Assembly: GCA_023515795.1 (NCBI GenBank)
Contig: JALGPX010000122.1
Location: 1-31,290, forward strand
Source: Amoeboaphelidium occidentale
Lineage: Eukaryota; Aphelidiomycota; Aphelidea
Direction of reading: 5' to 3'
DNA: 31,290 bases
This document shows, one piece after another, positions 27,600-31,290 of the stretch. Below the pieces are notes generated by a model, which was given only the letters and a program-made list of their open reading frames with translations, made no database searches and had not been told where the DNA came from. Each line of letters begins with the position of its first letter. The first letter of the stretch is position 1. The translations under genes were made by a program, and so were the position numbers.

Positions 27600-30500
27600 T
27601 CAGCGTTGATTTTCTTCTGTTGTTACAGTACTTAGCTCCTCCGATTGATACACCCGAACAAGCGGTGTTGCAAACGATTCCGGAATGATTTTCTTTGAAT
27701 CCAAGTGAGCATTGACAATAGACAAAGGAGAATCGGAACCATCCGCCAACAAAGGGATGATATCTGTCAATTGTTGACTGTGAAACATTAATCCATTGAG
27801 TGATTGTAGTTTTTCATTTCCATCTTCAGTACAAGAGAAACAATACACGCGATGTGAATTCGTATTACGCTCTTCAATATAGAGCACCCGTGCTATAAAG
27901 GTCGGAGTAAGCCGCCGCCATGTAGCTCCAGGTTCAAGATAAAAGAAATATTTTCCATACTGTAAACTTGAACTCGCTAGAAATCCGACAGCATGAGCAA
28001 TTTCTCGTTCTTTTATGGAGTACCGATGAATTAAATGCGACTTTGCCCTTGAATAGAACACGCTAGAGATCAAGTCGTCTAGTTTTCGTATAAGAACATC
28101 GTGAATGAGATTATCGACAATAATGATGTGTGTAAACTTTGCCTCCTGCTTCGTAATCAAAGATAAAGACCGCAGCGTTTTTGTGATATTAGTCTGATCA
28201 AAGCTTGATATACTTACGCCAACAACTAAATGGCTTTCTGTGATTAACTTGTAAGCCAGTTTTGTTATGTTCTTTTGCAGCATTTTCTCATCCAAAGATC
28301 TGTCCGCTATGAGTTCTCCATTCTTGAACTCCAAAAGATGACTATTCAAGGACGCACTATTATCAGCAGAATCCAAACAACTGAGCTTATTTTTTACAAA
28401 ACGGCATTTAGAGGTTGCGTCCTTGACAAATGCCTCTGCCATGAGATTCTGTGTCTTTCCTTCTAAACTGCTCTGCTTTCCCACATGTTGAAATATTGAG
28501 GGATAATGAGAGAATATCTTCAATTTGTTCTCTATGAGATAATCTCTTTGAAGCCAGTCTACAGGAGCCAAATCAAATCTTTCTTCTATGAACTGATAAA
28601 GAGGCTTTAAATCCTTGGTGCGAAATAATTGACCAATAAATCCAAAGAAATCTTTTTCTGGATATCTGTATCGGTCAGGATACTGATAGCTCGAGTAAAA
28701 ACTCAACTGAAACCAGTCGTTCCTATTGTCAAAATACTTTGAGATCCACCATGCCATCTCAGTCAAGTAATGATCACTGAATTCCAAATCATCCTCCATC
28801 TGAACATAGAACGCAAAATCATCCAACTCCTCGTGGGCGTATTTCATAAGAAATGCAAAATCCAAGGATTGTTTAGATCTCCATTCTAGTCTATCATTCT
28901 TATCCTTAAAAAGATTTCGAAGGTTGCCCTTCATTTTCGCATACGGGCCATCTAGCTCCAGTAATTCTAATGTTCCAGTATCTAAATAATACCGCAATTT
29001 GCTATCTAGATTATATATTTCGTCGTAATGGTTGCTCAAATCTGCATTTAGAATAAGAATCTTCATGTATGGTAATAAGTCTGGATCAACTTTACGAAGC
29101 ATTTTTATAATAGTTGCCCGTAAATAATCTACACTTCTTTTCACTGAAGGCATTGCAAACACTATGCGATTATTCCTTAGGAATTCAAATGCAACTCGTT
29201 TCTTTTGGTCGTAAGTAAAAATCTCGTTGTCTTCAGCAGGCTTATCAACCAAGACATCCAAATCTTCCAGAAAATACTTGACTTTAAAATCTTGAAGTTT
29301 TCCCTTCAATGAACTAGATTTTCCTATATGCTGAAATAGAGAAGGAAAATGACTAAACACTTGATATTGTACATTCCCGTCGGATAAATGAGATTTCTCA
29401 AGAGCTCTGAGATAATCTGCCATCAGCCAGTCCACAGGTGACACATAGTATTTCTCTCTAAAGTATCGAACTAGATGAGGAAGCGTGTTTGACTTGTACA
29501 TCTGACCAATGAATCCAAAGAAAGATGTTGATGGGTATTCTTTAAAACAATCAATAACATCCGCAGAATAGAAACTCAACATATACCATGATTTCTTGTC
29601 GTAATATTTCTGAACAAAATGAGCCATATGAATTAGATAATCTTTTGTCGGCACTACATCATCCTCTAGTTGAACATAGTAGTCTGAAATCGTAGAGCAG
29701 TATTCCATCAGATACGCGAAATCCAGAACTTGCTTCGATCTCCACATTGTCCTTTCAACAGAATCTTTGTATCGTTCCTCTAAACCATGATCTTCCAGTC
29801 TATGATATCTCCCTTGCAATTCCAATATTTCAATAGTTCCATTACGGATAAACTCTGAAAAGTATTTCCGAAATTTTGGCATCCATAAATGATCTTCTGG
29901 TGGATAGTGGCCGTTAAGTATCACAATTTTCAGATGTCTTCTAATTTCATCGTCACCACATTTCACCAACATTTCCTGAACCATTCTGAATAAATACATT
30001 TCATCACGATACACTGAAGGAATACCAAAAACCACACGATTTCTGCTCAAGAACTCCAAAGCCAACGCTTTCTTATCTCTAACCAGCAAATCTGGAACAC
30101 TCTTGTGAACACCGATTAAATCTTCTCTAAACAAGAACGGTGGCTCCTTTTCTTTAACCTCATACGCCTTTTGCAAGTACTCTTCAACATCATCAATCGT
30201 TACATTCACATCAGCGTTGGATCTGCTTTGATTCAACACATTTACACCCTCTCCGATTTGATTGCCATCTTTGTCATAATCTTCCACCCCGATCTGATAC
30301 AATGGTTTATCATGCAATACCGAATGATCATAAGTATCATCATCATCATCATCATCACTAGAATCTTTCCCATTATCCAAACCCAATACTCTCAGCAACC
30401 ATTTAACTATCCGATCCACCACACCAGGTTCATGATATCTAAATGCATCAGCACTCTTTGGAAACTCTTCGTAGAAATCATAGTCATTATTATTAGTGTA

Positions 30501-30671
30501 CAAGTTCTGATTCTCGTTAAGATCAAGACTATTATCCTGATCAAGACTCTGATCAGTGTCCTCCATCAGTGTGTAAATGTATATGGTCTGTACCAACAAC
30601 ACAGTCAAGAAGAACCATGAGATCCAAAAGATCAGGAGGTATCTATTATTATTGCTGCTAATTGTAATCAT
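27600..30671 (-). CDS. Tandem-domain GT54 (MGAT4-like) N-acetylglucosaminyltransferase
   Basis: One exon of 1023 aa encodes a type II Golgi membrane protein: short cytosolic N-terminus, signal anchor at about 10-35 (LLIFWISWFFLTVLLVQTIY), and an acidic stem with seven Asp in a row (about 107-113). Two full GT54 domains follow. Domain 1 (about 205-460) and domain 2 (about 490-750) share FLxxNRxVFxxPSV, (M/L)EWRSKQ-type and FFGFIGQ(M/L)...PVDWL...FSH(F/Y)PS(L/I)FQH(I/V)GK motifs, each with an acidic EDD metal-binding motif (LEDD at Glu336, MEDD at Glu626). A third, diverged repeat (about 800-1010) has EPG instead at Glu913. MGAT4 adds a beta-1,4-GlcNAc branch to N-glycans. Tandem GT54 domains in one chain are not the usual MGAT4 layout. 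Confidence 0.9.
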   Translation of the reverse strand: MITISSNNNRYLLIFWISWFFLTVLLVQTIYIYTLMEDTDQSLDQDNSLDLNENQNLYTNNNDYDFYEEFPKSADAFRYHEPGVVDRIVKWLLRVLGLDNGKDSSDDDDDDDTYDHSVLHDKPLYQIGVEDYDKDGNQIGEGVNVLNQSRSNADVNVTIDDVEEYLQKAYEVKEKEPPFLFREDLIGVHKSVPDLLVRDKKALALEFLSRNRVVFGIPSVYRDEMYLFRMVQEMLVKCGDDEIRRHLKIVILNGHYPPEDHLWMPKFRKYFSEFIRNGTIEILELQGRYHRLEDHGLEERYKDSVERTMWRSKQVLDFAYLMEYCSTISDYYVQLEDDVVPTKDYLIHMAHFVQKYYDKKSWYMLSFYSADVIDCFKEYPSTSFFGFIGQMYKSNTLPHLVRYFREKYYVSPVDWLMADYLRALEKSHLSDGNVQYQVFSHFPSLFQHIGKSSSLKGKLQDFKVKYFLEDLDVLVDKPAEDNEIFTYDQKKRVAFEFLRNNRIVFAMPSVKRSVDYLRATIIKMLRKVDPDLLPYMKILILNADLSNHYDEIYNLDSKLRYYLDTGTLELLELDGPYAKMKGNLRNLFKDKNDRLEWRSKQSLDFAFLMKYAHEELDDFAFYVQMEDDLEFSDHYLTEMAWWISKYFDNRNDWFQLSFYSSYQYPDRYRYPEKDFFGFIGQLFRTKDLKPLYQFIEERFDLAPVDWLQRDYLIENKLKIFSHYPSIFQHVGKQSSLEGKTQNLMAEAFVKDATSKCRFVKNKLSCLDSADNSASLNSHLLEFKNGELIADRSLDEKMLQKNITKLAYKLITESHLVVGVSISSFDQTNITKTLRSLSLITKQEAKFTHIIIVDNLIHDVLIRKLDDLISSVFYSRAKSHLIHRYSIKEREIAHAVGFLASSSLQYGKYFFYLEPGATWRRLTPTFIARVLYIEERNTNSHRVYCFSCTEDGNEKLQSLNGLMFHSQQLTDIIPLLADGSDSPLSIVNAHLDSKKIIPESFATPLVRVYQSEELSTVTTEENQR

Positions 30672-30779
30672 CAGACAAAGATGGTTGTGTGATACTTATG
30701 AAACTGGAACCTCTTGTCCAAACAACCACGATACGGAACAATGCAGCAGCACAACATTTCCTTTATTTCTTGTATAGAA

Positions 30780-30917
30780 TCACTTGAACCTCATGACTCT
30801 TCCTAGTCCATCCAGTTTATGAACGATTGGAGGTCTACCAGTAAAGTAAATGTTGCCTCCACCATTCTTCGAGTCGATTGTCGCAAAAGTATTATTAACC
30901 CCTTGAATGCCATGATT
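30780..30917 (-). CDS. Exon-like segment, last exon of an unrecognised minus-strand gene
   Basis: A 138-nt open frame after a good acceptor (TACTTTTAG, ending at 30918) and ending in TGA encodes 45 residues that look like real protein: VNNTFATIDSKNGGGNIYF, then GRPPIVHKLDGLGRVMRFK. A 36-nt intron (30918-30953, GTAAAT...TTTTAG), typical of this window, would join it to the few bases upstream. It is not in frame with the Fanzor-like stop-terminated frame, so it may be an alternative 3' exon of that gene or belong to a separate gene. No family recognised. A competing frame starting at an internal ATG gives a 36-residue peptide with less protein-like composition. Confidence 0.4.
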   Translation of the reverse strand, partial: NHGIQGVNNTFATIDSKNGGGNIYFTGRPPIVHKLDGLGRVMRFK

Positions 30918-30958
30918 CTAAAAGTATTAAAAATCACTTTCGTACAAATTTACCTTGG

Positions 30959-31290
30959 TTACTTTTGTGCGGACTTGTCAAGCCGCTTCTGTGATCTTGT
31001 TAAGATTCTGTACGAGGAGGCACGATTACTCTGATCTGTTTCAGTCTGTGCATGGATAGTCTCATCACCAGAATCATTACTGTCACCAACTTCGGGATTA
31101 TCAGGAGGTTTTCTGCACATATACTCTGGCCTAATGCCATCCACCGCCAAACCTCTTACAATATTGATCATATTTTCTCCGGCCATAACATCTCTGTGAA
31201 AGTATTGGTGACACATGCGGCAATATTTGACTCTCATGCACACAGCTTCACTTTGAGAAGAACATCGAGGACATTTCTGAGAGGTGAAGT
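30959..31290 (-). CDS. C-terminal fragment of a Fanzor/TnpB-like (OrfB zinc-ribbon) protein, cut by window edge
   Basis: The frame is open from the right edge to a TAA at 30959 and gives 109 residues of the C-terminus; everything upstream lies outside the window. It carries a four-Cys zinc ribbon, KCPRC...YCRMCHQYF, immediately followed by HRDVMAGENMINI. This is the OrfB_Zn_ribbon plus RuvC-III signature (C-x2-C...C-x2-C...RDxxAxxN) of TnpB and of eukaryotic Fanzor nucleases; the Asp of HRD would be a catalytic metal ligand. A serine/acidic, probably disordered tail follows (EVGDSNDSGDETIHAQ...). The RuvC-I and -II motifs cannot be checked here. Other cut-and-paste transposases with zinc ribbons do not share the HRDxxAxxN run, so I favour Fanzor. 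Confidence 0.68.
   Translation of the reverse strand, partial: FTSQKCPRCSSQSEAVCMRVKYCRMCHQYFHRDVMAGENMINIVRGLAVDGIRPEYMCRKPPDNPEVGDSNDSGDETIHAQTETDQSNRASSYRILTRSQKRLDKSAQK

Noticed and set aside
30338..30358. CAT/ATC trinucleotide microsatellite
   Set aside because: It is in frame inside the GT54 gene and encodes the poly-Asp stretch of its stem; short and not evidently unstable.
30819..31034. Plus-strand 71-codon frame
   Set aside because: It lies antisense to the orphan exon and the Fanzor-like frame; its composition is not protein-like and it has no family resemblance.

Overview
This is a gene-dense nuclear segment from a eukaryote, most likely an early-diverging opisthokont with a flagellated stage (a zoosporic fungus, an aphelid/rozellid, or a close relative). 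The evidence: spliceosomal introns interrupt many genes; a kinesin-2 motor and a CEP83-like distal-appendage protein point to a cilium or flagellum; the deaminase at 18.2-18.7 kb is of the fungal riboflavin (Rib2) type; and an ADAM protease, an ELMO-domain protein, an animal-like ankyrin-CLPB and MGAT4-like glycosyltransferases occur together. The species cannot be named from the sequence.

Layout, left to right. 0.4-3.8 kb (+): farnesyltransferase/GGTase-I alpha subunit, then VPS16. 4.1-11.9 kb (-): a tightly packed same-strand array of kinesin-2, an XRCC3-like recombinase, transportin-3 and a CEP83-like coiled coil, separated by only about 19, 41 and 71 bases. 12.0-15.4 kb (+): ORC1, an unrecognised 414-residue protein and MBF1. 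15.5-16.3 kb (-): a mitochondrial carrier. 16.4 kb: a 14-N gap flanked by the same 126 bases on both sides, an unmerged contig overlap. 16.5-18.7 kb (+): Rab geranylgeranyltransferase alpha whose LRR tail runs in frame into a riboflavin-pathway deaminase. 18.7-20.1 kb (+): ELMO-domain protein. 20.2-25.8 kb (-): a bHLH factor, an ADAM metalloprotease, cardiolipin synthase and an AT-hook/Myb-like protein. 26.0-27.6 kb (+): mitochondrial CLPB/Skd3. 27.6-30.7 kb (-): a tandem GT54 glycosyltransferase. 30.8-31.3 kb (-): an exon-like segment, and at the edge the C-terminus of a Fanzor/TnpB-like protein.

Splicing. I reconstructed about 17 introns by joining reading frames at GT...AG sites. They are 34-51 nt long, mostly with GTAA-type donors and a TTAAT/CTAAC/TTGAC-like branch site. 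Removing them restores full-length proteins: 942 aa for transportin-3, 654 aa for kinesin-2, 465 aa for ORC1, 297 aa for cardiolipin synthase.

Functional themes: protein prenylation (two alpha subunits) and endolysosomal traffic (VPS16, Rab prenylation, ELMO domain), cilium (kinesin-2, CEP83), mitochondria (carrier, cardiolipin synthase, CLPB) and DNA replication/repair (ORC1, XRCC3). They do not form one pathway; the order looks like ordinary compact eukaryotic gene packing. The most unusual items are the Fanzor-like end, the RabGGTase-deaminase fusion and the three-repeat GT54 protein.
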